Below the pieces are notes generated by a model that was not told the origin of the DNA, did no database searches, and saw nothing but the letters and a program-made list of their open reading frames with translations. DNA of 64,000 bases from Amycolatopsis orientalis DSM 43388 (GTDB taxonomy: Bacteria; Actinomycetota; Actinomycetes; Mycobacteriales; Pseudonocardiaceae), in the NCBI RefSeq assembly GCF_000411975.1, contig NZ_ASXG01000180.1, positions 18,521-82,520 on the forward strand, written 5' to 3'. Position numbers and translations under genes: made by a program. Of the stretch, positions 53,536-61,376 are shown piece after piece. Each line of letters opens with the position of its first letter. Position 1 is the stretch's first letter.

Positions 53536-54033
53536 GTGAGCAGCCCCAAACACGAGCGCACCAGCCCCGACGGCGTGGGGGCCGTGCCGTACCTGCCCCT
53601 GTCCAGCGACGAGGAAGCCGCGGCGAGCGAGCAGTCCATCGGCAAGCTCGTCGGAGACGCCACCCAGCACCTGTCGACGCTGGTCCGCGCCGAAATCGAG
53701 CTGGCGAAAGCCGAGCTGGCGCAGGAAGCGAAGAAGGCGCTCAAGGGGACGGTCTTCTTCCTGATCGCCCTCACCGTCTTTCTGTACAGCACCTTCTTCC
53801 TGTTCCTGCTGATCGCCGAGGGTCTGTCGGACTGGTGGGGCATCCGCTGGCCCGCGTTCGCGACGGTGTTCGGCCTGATGCTGATCACCGTGGGCGCGAC
53901 GGCGTTCCTCGGCTGGCGCAAGGTGAAGAAGCTGCGCGCGCCGGAGCGCACCATCAGCAGCGTCAAGGAGACGGCTGAGGCGTTCAAGCGCAAGCCGGCC
54001 GAGGACGACGACCTGCCCTCGACGCAGGGCTGA
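53536..54033 (+). CDS. Phage-holin-like/DUF1469 membrane protein (Rv3669 type)
   Basis: 165 residues from GTG 53536. Soluble helical N-terminus (SIGKLVGDATQHLSTLVRAEIELAKAELAQEAKKAL) then two membrane helices (about 75-95, 104-126) with a short hairpin, and a basic/acidic tail. This is the Actinobacteriophage-holin/DUF1469 layout. In M. tuberculosis Rv3669 lies in the same place, next to Rv3670 and marP. Confidence 0.88.
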   Translation: MSSPKHERTSPDGVGAVPYLPLSSDEEAAASEQSIGKLVGDATQHLSTLVRAEIELAKAELAQEAKKALKGTVFFLIALTVFLYSTFFLFLLIAEGLSDWWGIRWPAFATVFGLMLITVGATAFLGWRKVKKLRAPERTISSVKETAEAFKRKPAEDDDLPSTQG

Positions 54034-54049
54034 CGCCAGCCCTCGCCCG

Positions 54050-54970
54050 GTGGTGGAGCTGACGCCGGACCCGTCGAGCGTGCGGGTCGACGGGCCGTGG
54101 ACGCATCGCGACGTCTCGGCCAACGGCATCCGCCTGCACGTCGCCGAATGCGGCGAGGGACCGTTAGTGCTGCTCCTGCACGGGTTCGCCGGGTTCTGGT
54201 GGACCTGGCGGCACCAGCTGCCCGCACTGGCCGACGCCGGTTTCCGCGCGGTAGCGGTGGATCTGCGCGGCTACGGAGACTCGGACAAACCCCCGCGCGG
54301 CTACGACGCGTGGACACTGGCGGGTGACGTCGGCGGCCTGATCAAGGCGCTGGGCGCCCGCCGGGCACATCTGGTCGGCCACGCGTGGGGCGGCATGCTC
54401 GCCTGGACCGTCGCCGCCCTGCACCCGCGCCTCGTGTCGTCGGTGACCGCGATCGGCGCCGCGCACCCGCTCGCGTTCAAGTCCGCGGTGAAGCGCACGA
54501 GCGGCCAGATCCGCGCGGTCGGCCACCTTTTTCGCTTCCAGGTCCCGATGGCCCCGGAGAAATGGCTGGTCCGCGACAACGCGGCGGCAGTGGAAGAACT
54601 GTTCGCCAAGTGGTCCGGCGAGCCTTGGCGGTCCTCTTCGGACTTCACCGAGACCCTGCCCCGGTTCCGCCAAGCGATGCTGGTCCCCGGCGTCGCACAC
54701 TCGGCGCTGGAGTACTACCGCTGGGCCTTCCGCGCCCAATTCCGCGGCGAAGGCAGGCGCTTCACCGACGCCGTCAACGCCCGCATCAGCGCCCCGGTAC
54801 TCCAATTACACGGCGCGGACGACACCTGCATCCTCCCGGAAACCGCTCTGGCGTCAGTCCACTGGGCAGGCCCGCACAGCGAACCGAAAATCTGGCCAAG
54901 CATCGGCCACTTCCCACACCTAGAGGACCCAGACCGAGTCACCAAGTCCGTTGTGGACTTCGTGCACTAA
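54050..54970 (+). CDS. Alpha/beta-hydrolase (EphE-like) with altered nucleophile elbow
   Basis: 306 residues from GTG 54050 or 54053. Alpha/beta-hydrolase fold of the epoxide-hydrolase branch: LLLHGFAGFWWTWRHQLPAL (oxyanion HG, about 39-58), AVDLRGYGDSDKP (about 68-80), the nucleophile elbow as LVGHAWGGM (about 108-116) and the final His in SIGHFPHLEDP (about 285). In epoxide hydrolases the elbow is GHDWGG; here Ala is at the nucleophile place, so ordinary hydrolysis is unlikely. Position equals Rv3670. Confidence 0.85.
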   Translation: MVELTPDPSSVRVDGPWTHRDVSANGIRLHVAECGEGPLVLLLHGFAGFWWTWRHQLPALADAGFRAVAVDLRGYGDSDKPPRGYDAWTLAGDVGGLIKALGARRAHLVGHAWGGMLAWTVAALHPRLVSSVTAIGAAHPLAFKSAVKRTSGQIRAVGHLFRFQVPMAPEKWLVRDNAAAVEELFAKWSGEPWRSSSDFTETLPRFRQAMLVPGVAHSALEYYRWAFRAQFRGEGRRFTDAVNARISAPVLQLHGADDTCILPETALASVHWAGPHSEPKIWPSIGHFPHLEDPDRVTKSVVDFVH

Positions 54971-55059
54971 CCCCACCACACAGACGCCAACCGCAACCGC
55001 CACGCCCAACGATCGAGACACCCAGCCTCCACCCTGCACCCCGATACGAAGCCTCCCTG

Positions 55060-55117
55060 CGGTTCGGTGGTGCTTGTCAAGGCACGCTTTCCCGCCTTGA
55101 CAAGCACCACCGAACCG
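55060..55117. terminator. 24-bp perfect hairpin between convergent genes
   Basis: Arms 55060-55083 and 55094-55117 pair perfectly with a 10-nt loop. It lies in the 226-bp gap between the EphE-like gene and marP, which converge here, so it is likely a bidirectional terminator. The arm contains GGTTCGGTGGTGCTTGTCAA; the length and perfection are unusual and the element may recur elsewhere in the genome. Confidence 0.8.
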
Positions 55118-55196
55118 TCAGCACAATCGGGCTTCGGGGTGCCCCACGCAGGACAAGGCGCAATGTCGCCCGCCAGGGCGACGAGCAGCCGAAAAC

Positions 55197-56381
55197 TCAA
55201 CTAGCACAAGCCCCAGTCCCGACCCGATCAGTCTGCGACGGAGCCGCCTCCACTTCCCCGCGCACCTGATCCGCGGTCAACGTGAACCCAGTCTCCGGAT
55301 CCTCCACCGCGGCCCCGAAAACCACCCCGATCACGTCCCCGTCCGGCGTGATCATCGGCCCGCCGGAGTTCCCGCTGCGCACCGTCCCCCGGACCGTGAA
55401 CACATCCCGCTGCACGGTATTGGCGTCGTAAATATCCGGCCCGCGCAAATTGATCCGCGTCCGAACGCGAGCCGGCGTCGCGGTATACGGCCCGTCCAGC
55501 GGATACCCCAGCACCACCGCGTTATCACCAGCCTTCGCCGCCTGGGAAGCGAACGGCAACACCGGTGCCCGCAACCCAGGAACCGCCAGCACCGCGATAT
55601 CGACCTCCGGGTTGAAATACACCACCCGCGCCCGGTAATCCCCCGAGGTCGACTCGATCCCGACCTCGTCGGTCCCCGCCACCACGTGCGCGTTCGTCAT
55701 CACCCGCTGCGGCGCGACCACAAATCCGCTGCCTTCCAGCGCCCGCGAACAAGAAGGCGCGTTCCCGCGAATCTTCACCACACTCGGATGCACCCGCTTG
55801 GCCACCGCGGACACATTGAGCGAGGTATCCGGCGGCGGCGTGTCCGCCGAGGGCGCCTTCTCAAACGGCGACAGCGCAGACGGAAACCCAGACGCGTCAA
55901 GCAACTTCCGCAAATCACTGGGAAGCCCCTGCGCCTCGGCCGGCATCAGGTCGTTGACCTTGCCGAGCACCACCGAGGAATTGATCGACTTCGCCAGCCC
56001 GGGAATCGCCGACACCGTCGTCAGCGGATTCGCCACCAGCCACGCGACCACGAACACCGCGGCCGCCTGCAAGATCGCGCCGAGCGTCTTGTCGATGCCG
56101 GAAAGCTTGTCCGGATTGATCTTCTGCCGCAGCTTCCGCCCGACCCACACGCCGAGCGTCTCGCCGAGCACGATCAGGAACACCACGACGGCGAACGCGA
56201 AAGCGACCTTCGCGACCGGGCTGTCGAAGAGGCTGATCACGAACGGCGCCAGCTTCACCCCGGCCACCGCGCCCAGCGCGACGCCCACAAGCGCGGGCAG
56301 CGCGACGATCACGCCCTGAAAAGCACCGGAAACCGCTGCCATGACCGCGAGCAGCAGGACGACGACATCGACCCAGTTCAC
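55197..56381 (-). CDS. marP: Membrane serine protease MarP
   Basis: 394 residues from GTG 56381. Residues about 1-115 hold four membrane helices of the CvpA type; after a linker the periplasmic chymotrypsin-like protease has His in MTNAHVVAG (about 232), Asp in EVDIAVL (about 262) and Ser in TVRSGNSGGP (about 340). A Cys in PSCSRALEG (about 210) and one four residues from the C-terminus (TGACAS) match the MarP disulfide that tunes the enzyme. MarP keeps intrabacterial pH in acid and cleaves peptidoglycan hydrolases. Last gene of the nth operon. Confidence 0.95.
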   Translation of the reverse strand: MNWVDVVVLLLAVMAAVSGAFQGVIVALPALVGVALGAVAGVKLAPFVISLFDSPVAKVAFAFAVVVFLIVLGETLGVWVGRKLRQKINPDKLSGIDKTLGAILQAAAVFVVAWLVANPLTTVSAIPGLAKSINSSVVLGKVNDLMPAEAQGLPSDLRKLLDASGFPSALSPFEKAPSADTPPPDTSLNVSAVAKRVHPSVVKIRGNAPSCSRALEGSGFVVAPQRVMTNAHVVAGTDEVGIESTSGDYRARVVYFNPEVDIAVLAVPGLRAPVLPFASQAAKAGDNAVVLGYPLDGPYTATPARVRTRINLRGPDIYDANTVQRDVFTVRGTVRSGNSGGPMITPDGDVIGVVFGAAVEDPETGFTLTADQVRGEVEAAPSQTDRVGTGACAS

Positions 56382-56388
56382 CGCGCCG

Positions 56389-57105
56389 TCACTCCTCGAT
56401 AGTGCCGTCCCTGGCCGCCAACCGGCCCTGATGTTCGGCCCACGCTACGTCAAGCTCGCGCACATCGCCGGTGTCCCACTCCCGTTCCCAGCCGCCGAGC
56501 GAGAGCAGCACGGACAGCAGACCGGCGGTGAAACCCCACACGAACAGGCCGTCGACGGTGAAGGCGGGCCCGCGCCACGACGCGTCGCCGCGGCGCACGG
56601 TGAACCGGTTGGCCGGGTCGGCGAGGTCGGCCAGCGACACGCGGGCGACCGCCGCCGTCTCGGCCGGATCGACCGCGCGGACCGGCGACGGGGTGTGCCA
56701 GTGCGCCAGCACCGGGGTGACCGCGAACCTCGACACCGGCACGAACAGCTCCGGCAGCACCGCGACCGGCAGGATGCCCGACGGGTCGACGCCGGTCTCC
56801 TCCTGCGCCTCGCGCAATGCGGTGCCGACCGGCCCGTCGTCTCCGTCCTCCGCGCCGCCGCCGGGGAACGAGACCTGCCCGGCGTGCGAGCCGAGCGTGT
56901 CCGCCCGCCGCTGCAGCAGGACATCCGGGCCGTCGCCGCCGGGTCGTTCGCCGAACAGGATGAGCACCGCGGCGGCGCGGGTGAGCAGATCGTCCGGCGG
57001 GCTGAACCGGGTGAAGGTCCGGCTGTCGACCTCGCCGGACACCTTCACCAGCGGCCGCAGCCATTCCGGCACGGCTTCGGGGTCGACGAGCGGTCCGGTG
57101 GTCAT
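56389..57105 (-). CDS. NUDIX hydrolase (CoA pyrophosphatase-like)
   Basis: 238 residues from ATG 57105. The Nudix box is GGGAEDGDDGPVGTALREAQEETGV (about 82-106; GX5EX7REUXEEXGU form). Upstream RRADTLGSHAGQVSFPGG is the UPF0035/CoA-pyrophosphatase signature, so the likely substrate is CoA or a related nucleotide. It starts within the stop of the TlpA-like gene (ATGA) and lies 7 bp before marP. Rv3672c type. Confidence 0.92.
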   Translation of the reverse strand: MTTGPLVDPEAVPEWLRPLVKVSGEVDSRTFTRFSPPDDLLTRAAAVLILFGERPGGDGPDVLLQRRADTLGSHAGQVSFPGGGAEDGDDGPVGTALREAQEETGVDPSGILPVAVLPELFVPVSRFAVTPVLAHWHTPSPVRAVDPAETAAVARVSLADLADPANRFTVRRGDASWRGPAFTVDGLFVWGFTAGLLSVLLSLGGWEREWDTGDVRELDVAWAEHQGRLAARDGTIEE

Positions 57106-57704
57106 GAGTAGTCCTTCACAGCAGCGCGCACCTGGTCAGTGTTGTCGAACAACCGCGGGTTCGCGATGAACCGGACCCGGCCGTCCGCGGTGACCAGGTA
57201 CGACGCGGGCAACGACGAGGGGACCTTGAGCGCGGTGCGGACAGGACCGGTCTGACCGTCGCCGTCGTACAGCGACGGCAGGTGCACGCCGAGTCGCTCG
57301 AACAGGCCGAGCCCGTCCGAGGCCGGGCTCGCGACCTGCACGCCGACCACGCGCACCGCACCCGGCTCCGCGGCGTACCGCTGCAGCACCGGCAACTCGG
57401 TGCGGCACGGCTGGCACCACGACGCCCACACGTTGACCAGCACCGGACCGCCGCCGAGGACCTTGCCGACGTCCACCCGGGACCCGTCGCCGAGGCAGTC
57501 CGCTTCGATCCCGGACAGCTGGCCGATCTCCTTCGCCGCGGCGGGCGGGCAAGCCTGGAGCTTCGCCGCCGCGCGGGCGGCGGTGAGGTCGCCGGACGCG
57601 GGAGGCGCGGACGTCGCATCGCCGCCGCGCAGCGTCAGGACGGCGACCAACGCGGCCACCGCCAGCACCGCGACCCCGAGCGCCCATTTGGTGACCGCAG
57701 TCAC
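57102..57704 (-). CDS. TlpA/ResA-like thiol-disulfide protein
   Basis: 200 residues from GTG 57704, overlapping nth by four bases. An N-terminal helix (about 5-24) anchors it in the membrane. The thioredoxin-like domain has VLVNVWASWCQPCRTELPVLQ (CxxC about residues 99-102) and the cis-Pro region KVPSSLPASYLVTADGRV (about 163-180). Likely exposed outside and involved in disulfide exchange. Rv3673c type. Confidence 0.93.
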   Translation of the reverse strand: MTAVTKWALGVAVLAVAALVAVLTLRGGDATSAPPASGDLTAARAAAKLQACPPAAAKEIGQLSGIEADCLGDGSRVDVGKVLGGGPVLVNVWASWCQPCRTELPVLQRYAAEPGAVRVVGVQVASPASDGLGLFERLGVHLPSLYDGDGQTGPVRTALKVPSSLPASYLVTADGRVRFIANPRLFDNTDQVRAAVKDYS

Positions 57705-58462
57705 CCGCGCGCCGCCAACTCGAGGATGTGGTCCTTCTCCGGACCTTTGACCAGCTTCGCGGCCACTTCGAACTCGGTGGGCCCGGTGCCGAACGAAGGG
57801 CAGTCCTTGCGCAGCGGGCACGCGCCGCAGGCCGGTTTCCGCGAGTGGCACACGCGGCGGCCGTGGAAAATCACGCGGTGGGACAGCATGGTCCACTCTT
57901 TCCGCGGGATCAGCTCGCCGACCGCGTGCTCGACCTTGACCGGATCCTCTTCCGCGGTCCAGCCCCAGCGCCGCACGAGGCGGCCGAAGTGAGTGTCCAC
58001 TGTGATTCCCGGCACGCCGAAAGCGTTGCCGAGCACGACATTCGCGGTCTTGCGCCCGACGCCGGGCAGCGTGACGAGATCGTCGAGTTTCTTCGGCACC
58101 TCGCCGCCGTAGCGCTCCACCAGCGCCGCGCCGAGACCCATCAGCGAATTCGCCTTCGCCCGGAAAAACCCGGTCGTGCGCAGGTATTCCTCGAGCTCGG
58201 CGCGGTCGGCCCCGGCGTAATCGGCGGCGGTGCGGTACTTCGCGAACAACGCGGGCGTGACGAGGTTCACCCGCACGTCCGTGGTCTGCGCCGACAACAC
58301 CACCGCGACCAGCAGTTCCAGCGGATTCGTGAAGTCCAGCTCGGCCTTCGCGTCCGGATAAACCTCGTCGAGGCAACGTTTCATCCGCCGGGCGCGTCTC
58401 ACGAGGGCGAGCCGGCTTTCTTCGCGGTCCGCGCGGGGCCCGTTCGGGACAACAGGGGGCAC
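57701..58462 (-). CDS. nth: Endonuclease III
   Basis: 253 residues from GTG 58462. DNA glycosylase/AP lyase of base-excision repair. Helix-hairpin-helix LPGVGRKTANVVLG (about 140-153) with the catalytic Lys, the catalytic Asp in VDTHFGRLV (about 163), and a [4Fe-4S] cluster site CHSRKPACGACPLRKDC (about 210-226, C-X6-C-X2-C-X5-C). First gene of the nth-tlpA-nudix-marP unit; divergent from the small membrane protein upstream of crp. Confidence 0.97.
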   Translation of the reverse strand: MPPVVPNGPRADREESRLALVRRARRMKRCLDEVYPDAKAELDFTNPLELLVAVVLSAQTTDVRVNLVTPALFAKYRTAADYAGADRAELEEYLRTTGFFRAKANSLMGLGAALVERYGGEVPKKLDDLVTLPGVGRKTANVVLGNAFGVPGITVDTHFGRLVRRWGWTAEEDPVKVEHAVGELIPRKEWTMLSHRVIFHGRRVCHSRKPACGACPLRKDCPSFGTGPTEFEVAAKLVKGPEKDHILELAARG

Positions 58463-58621
58463 CCCGATAGCCTACGGGCGAGTCGGACGAGCCGGTCGGG
58501 AGCATCCGCCGGTGGACGGCCGAACCGCCAGAGCACTACCTCTGCGGGCCGCGCGTCCGCCCTGAGCGAGGATCTGGAGATCCATGACCGAGTGCGTCAC
58601 CGACAACAGCGGAGCTGTGGC

Positions 58622-58873
58622 ATGACCGTGTGGTTCGTGATCTTGGTCCCACTGGTGATCATGTTCTTCGCGTTGTTCATGGAGCGGGTCGAGAGCAGGC
58701 TCAAGCACGTCGCAGTGCAGGAAAACGAGGTCGAGGAGTTCTTGGAGCAGGCCCAGCCCAACGAGGTCAGGGCGCTGTACGGGCACGGGATCGGCCGCGC
58801 GCTCGAGCTGTTCCGGCTCCGCCGGCTCGGCGGACGGGCAGCCAGGCTACGCGCGCGCAAGGTGCGGAGTTAG
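58622..58873 (+). CDS. Small membrane protein (Rv3675 type)
   Basis: 83 residues from ATG 58622, with GGAG 7 bases upstream. A single N-terminal hydrophobic helix (MTVWFVILVPLVIMFFALFM) then a charged helical tail (ERVESRLKHVAVQENEVEEFLEQA) and a basic end. It sits between nth and crp as in mycobacteria. Function unknown. Confidence 0.8.
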   Translation: MTVWFVILVPLVIMFFALFMERVESRLKHVAVQENEVEEFLEQAQPNEVRALYGHGIGRALELFRLRRLGGRAARLRARKVRS

Positions 58874-58951
58874 GCTGCTCAGTCGGACGTGATCGTTCCA
58901 GGCAGCCGCGCCGGGCGCGGCGAGCCGACGAGCGATCTGCCCGACACGCCC

Positions 58952-58981
58952 TAGACTGACGCGAAAGTGATCGGCGACACT
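58952..58981 (+). promoter_or_regulatory. crp promoter with candidate autoregulatory site
   Basis: TAGACT (58952-58957) is a possible -10. AGTGATCGGCGACACT (58966-58981), just downstream of the predicted start, is a partial match to the CRP palindrome TGTGA-N6-TCACA (GTG and CAC halves kept). A site here would block transcription. Confidence 0.35.
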
Positions 58982-59032
58982 GCCTTCGACCTGCGAAGGA
59001 AGTGATCGTTTCTCGACGAGGAGGCACCCGAG

Positions 59033-59707
59033 GTGGACGAAACCCTGGCCCGTGCGGGCATTTTCCAGGGTGTGGAGCCGGCAGCGGCGGAGGCGCTGGC
59101 CCAGACCTTGGAATCCGTGGAGTTCCCCCGCGGCCATGTCATCTTCAACGAGGGCGAGCCGGGCGACCGGCTGTACATCATCCAGTCCGGCAAGGTGAAG
59201 ATCGGCCGCAAGTCCCCGGACGGCCGCGAGAACCTGCTGTGGATCGCCGGTCCGTCCGACATGTTCGGCGAACTGTCCATCTTCGACCCCGGCCCGCGCA
59301 CGTCCGGTGCCACGACGGTCACCGAGGTCCGCGCGGTCACCATGGACCGCCCGGCGCTGCGGCAGTGGATCGCCACCCGCCCGGAGATCGCCGAGCAGCT
59401 GCTGCGCGTCGTCGCGCGCCGGCTGCGCCGCACCAACAACATGGTCGCGGAGCTGATCTTCACCGACGTCCCCGGCCGCGTGGCCCGTGCGCTGCTGCAG
59501 CTGGCGCAGCGCTTCGGCAGCCAGGAGGCGGGCCTGCTGCGGGTCACGCACGACCTGACACAGGAAGAGATCGCCCAGTACGTCGGCGCGTCCCGCGAGA
59601 CCGTCAACAAGGCTCTGGCCGACTTCGCCCACCGCGGCTGGCTGCGGCTTGAGGGCAAGAGCGTGCTGATCCTGGACCCGGAGCGACTCGCTCGCCGCGC
59701 CCGCTGA
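59033..59707 (+). CDS. crp: CRP/FNR-family cAMP-type global regulator
   Basis: 224 residues from GTG 59033. The cyclic-nucleotide-binding domain has the GEPGDRLYIIQSGKVKI and MFGELSIFDPGPRTSGATTVTEV blocks (about 40-105), with Glu and Arg positions for cAMP. The HTH reads LTQEEIAQYVGASRETVNKALADFAHRGWL (about 176-205). This is the actinobacterial CRP (Rv3676 type), a global regulator of carbon use and development. Ends the conserved block. Confidence 0.96.
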   Translation: MDETLARAGIFQGVEPAAAEALAQTLESVEFPRGHVIFNEGEPGDRLYIIQSGKVKIGRKSPDGRENLLWIAGPSDMFGELSIFDPGPRTSGATTVTEVRAVTMDRPALRQWIATRPEIAEQLLRVVARRLRRTNNMVAELIFTDVPGRVARALLQLAQRFGSQEAGLLRVTHDLTQEEIAQYVGASRETVNKALADFAHRGWLRLEGKSVLILDPERLARRAR

Positions 59708-59743
59708 GCTTCCCCCGAGTGGGTTAATCCGCGCGGGTTTTTC

Positions 59744-59773
59744 GAAGGCCACCTCCTACTGGGGGTGGCCTTC
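59744..59773 (+). terminator. crp terminator
   Basis: GAAGGCCACC (59744-59753) pairs with GGTGGCCTTC (59764-59773) around a 10-nt loop, 37 bp after the crp stop. No T run follows. Confidence 0.7.
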
Positions 59774-60126
59774 GTGCGTGCGTACCGGACTATCCCCCAC
59801 AAGAGCGGCGTTCCTCGCCCGCTCCGTGTCGCCCCCGGTTCCGGTCTTCCCGGCCAGGAAAATGACAAGGAGCCGGGCGCCACCCCCGACGTGGCGCACC
59901 GGCTCCTCGCCTGCGCACGGATCATCCCCCGACGACCCGCGCTCCCCGCCCTCCGGACCAGGCCCCGACCCATATGCCGGAGGGAGCTGGGTGCTGCAGT
60001 GCTGTCCAGCCCAGTGGGCTGTCTTTCAACCATCACGGCCAAAACCCACGAATTCAAGGCCATTCACCCTCAAGGACGCCAAGACGGCGTCTTCGTTGCA
60101 CGAGTTCACGAAGAATCCAGCTGGTG
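59774..60126. other. Gene-free region with hairpins
   Basis: About 350 bp with no credible gene. It holds a hairpin of 16-17-nt arms with one bulge (59868-59883 with 59891-59907), a CAGCCC/GGGCTG stem near 60009-60022, and a GACGCC/GGCGTC stem near 60078-60093 just past the glycosyltransferase stop, which may be that gene's terminator. Confidence 0.5.
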
Positions 60127-61284
60127 TTATCGGATCGAGACCTCAAGGTCATGCAACCGGGCCACCACCGCCGCCGGAGCGGGCTGCTCCGCGATCTCGG
60201 CGGCCAGCGACTCAGCGGACTCTCGATAGCTGCGCTCGGCGAGCACCTTCTGGACCGCGTCGAGAATTCCGTCGTTCGAGTCGACTGCCAGTCCGGCTTC
60301 CGCGGCCTGAATCTGGGCGGCGACTTCGAAATGATCAGTCGCCAGCGGCAAAACCACGACCGGCACTCCGTGCGCGAGCGCGCCGAGAACGGTCGCCGAA
60401 CCGCCGTGGCAGACCACCGCGTCAACGGCGGGCAGCACCTGCGCCTGCGGCACGAACTGCTCGATCCGCACGTGGTCCGGTTGCTCGCCGAACCGGCTGA
60501 CGTCTCCGTCCCGGCCGATCGTCGCCACGACGTTCACCGGCTCGTCTCGCAGCGCGGCCACCATGCTTTCCAGCACGCCGGGCCGCGCGTTGTGGGTGGT
60601 CCCAAGGGTGACGTAGACGGTCCGGTCGTACGGCAGCCCGTCGAGGACCGCCGGACGCGGGCCCGGCGTCGGCACCACGCCAGCGGGCTGAAGCGGCCAG
60701 CGAGTCGGGTACTCCCAGGCGACGTCCGCCGGGCTCAGCCCCGCCGGCCAGAAGTCCAAGTACGGCACGGCGTCGCGCGGCGGCAACGCGTCGAGACCAC
60801 GTTGGCGGACGAGGCCGTTCGCGACCTCCCAGGCTCGTTCCATCGTCGCGGCGGCCTTCGGCGGACCGATCGCGTGCATCGCGTACGGCACACCGACCAG
60901 GCCCGCGGCCATCACAGCCGCGCGTTCGGCGAGGTTGGCGATGACGAGGTCGGGCTGCCAGTCGCGGACGAACTCGACCATGTCGTCGAGCCGCGCGGCC
61001 GCGCCGAGGCCGACCATGAATTCGGCGACCAGATGGGAGAGCCGCTCGTCCGCGGTCATCCCGGCCATCTCCTCGCGGGCGCGCCGCCACCTCGATGCGG
61101 CGGCGTCCGGGTCGCTCGGCCGCCCCACCGAGACCGCTTGCAGACCGGTGTTTTCCAGATACCGCACGGCTTCCGGGCCGGTCACGAACGCGACCTCGTC
61201 CCCGGCTTTCCGCGCCGCCCGCGCGAGCGGAAGCATCGGCGCGAGATGGCTGTATCCGGCTCCGGAGGAGAACATCAGCCGCAT
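60127..61284 (-). CDS. Macrolide-type glycosyltransferase (GT1)
   Basis: 385 residues from ATG 61284. GT-B fold: N-terminal FSSGAGYSHLAPMLPLARAARKAGDEVAFVTG (about 4-36) and C-terminal donor-binding CHGGSATVLGALAHGVPVVVLPLATDHFEVAAQI (about 300-335), which has the HGG..T...A...G.P motif of UGT/MGT enzymes. It should move a sugar from a nucleotide donor to a small acceptor, perhaps for antibiotic modification. No biosynthetic genes lie nearby. Divergent from an MFS transporter. Confidence 0.9.
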   Translation of the reverse strand: MRLMFSSGAGYSHLAPMLPLARAARKAGDEVAFVTGPEAVRYLENTGLQAVSVGRPSDPDAAASRWRRAREEMAGMTADERLSHLVAEFMVGLGAAARLDDMVEFVRDWQPDLVIANLAERAAVMAAGLVGVPYAMHAIGPPKAAATMERAWEVANGLVRQRGLDALPPRDAVPYLDFWPAGLSPADVAWEYPTRWPLQPAGVVPTPGPRPAVLDGLPYDRTVYVTLGTTHNARPGVLESMVAALRDEPVNVVATIGRDGDVSRFGEQPDHVRIEQFVPQAQVLPAVDAVVCHGGSATVLGALAHGVPVVVLPLATDHFEVAAQIQAAEAGLAVDSNDGILDAVQKVLAERSYRESAESLAAEIAEQPAPAAVVARLHDLEVSIR

Positions 61285-61340
61285 CGCGCGAGCGTACTGA
61301 CCGACCCGTTCGGGCGTGACCAAGATGACCGGAAAATTAC

Positions 61341-61356
61341 TGGTACCTCCGTACCA
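61341..61356. promoter_or_regulatory. Palindrome TGGTACCTCCGTACCA in divergent promoter
   Basis: A perfect inverted repeat (6-bp arms, 4-bp spacer) lies in the 92-bp gap between the glycosyltransferase and the MFS gene. A CATACT -10-like element (61364-61369) places the MFS transcript start at about its GTG (61377), so that mRNA may be leaderless. Confidence 0.5.
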
Positions 61357-61376
61357 ATTTCGCCATACTTGTACGC

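Noticed and set aside
54967..55200. 77-codon minus-strand frame in the gap before marP
   Set aside because: Runs through the perfect hairpin, has no domain and no ribosome site.
59765..60229. 154-codon plus-strand frame after crp
   Set aside because: Starts inside the crp terminator and ends inside the glycosyltransferase gene; composition not protein-like.
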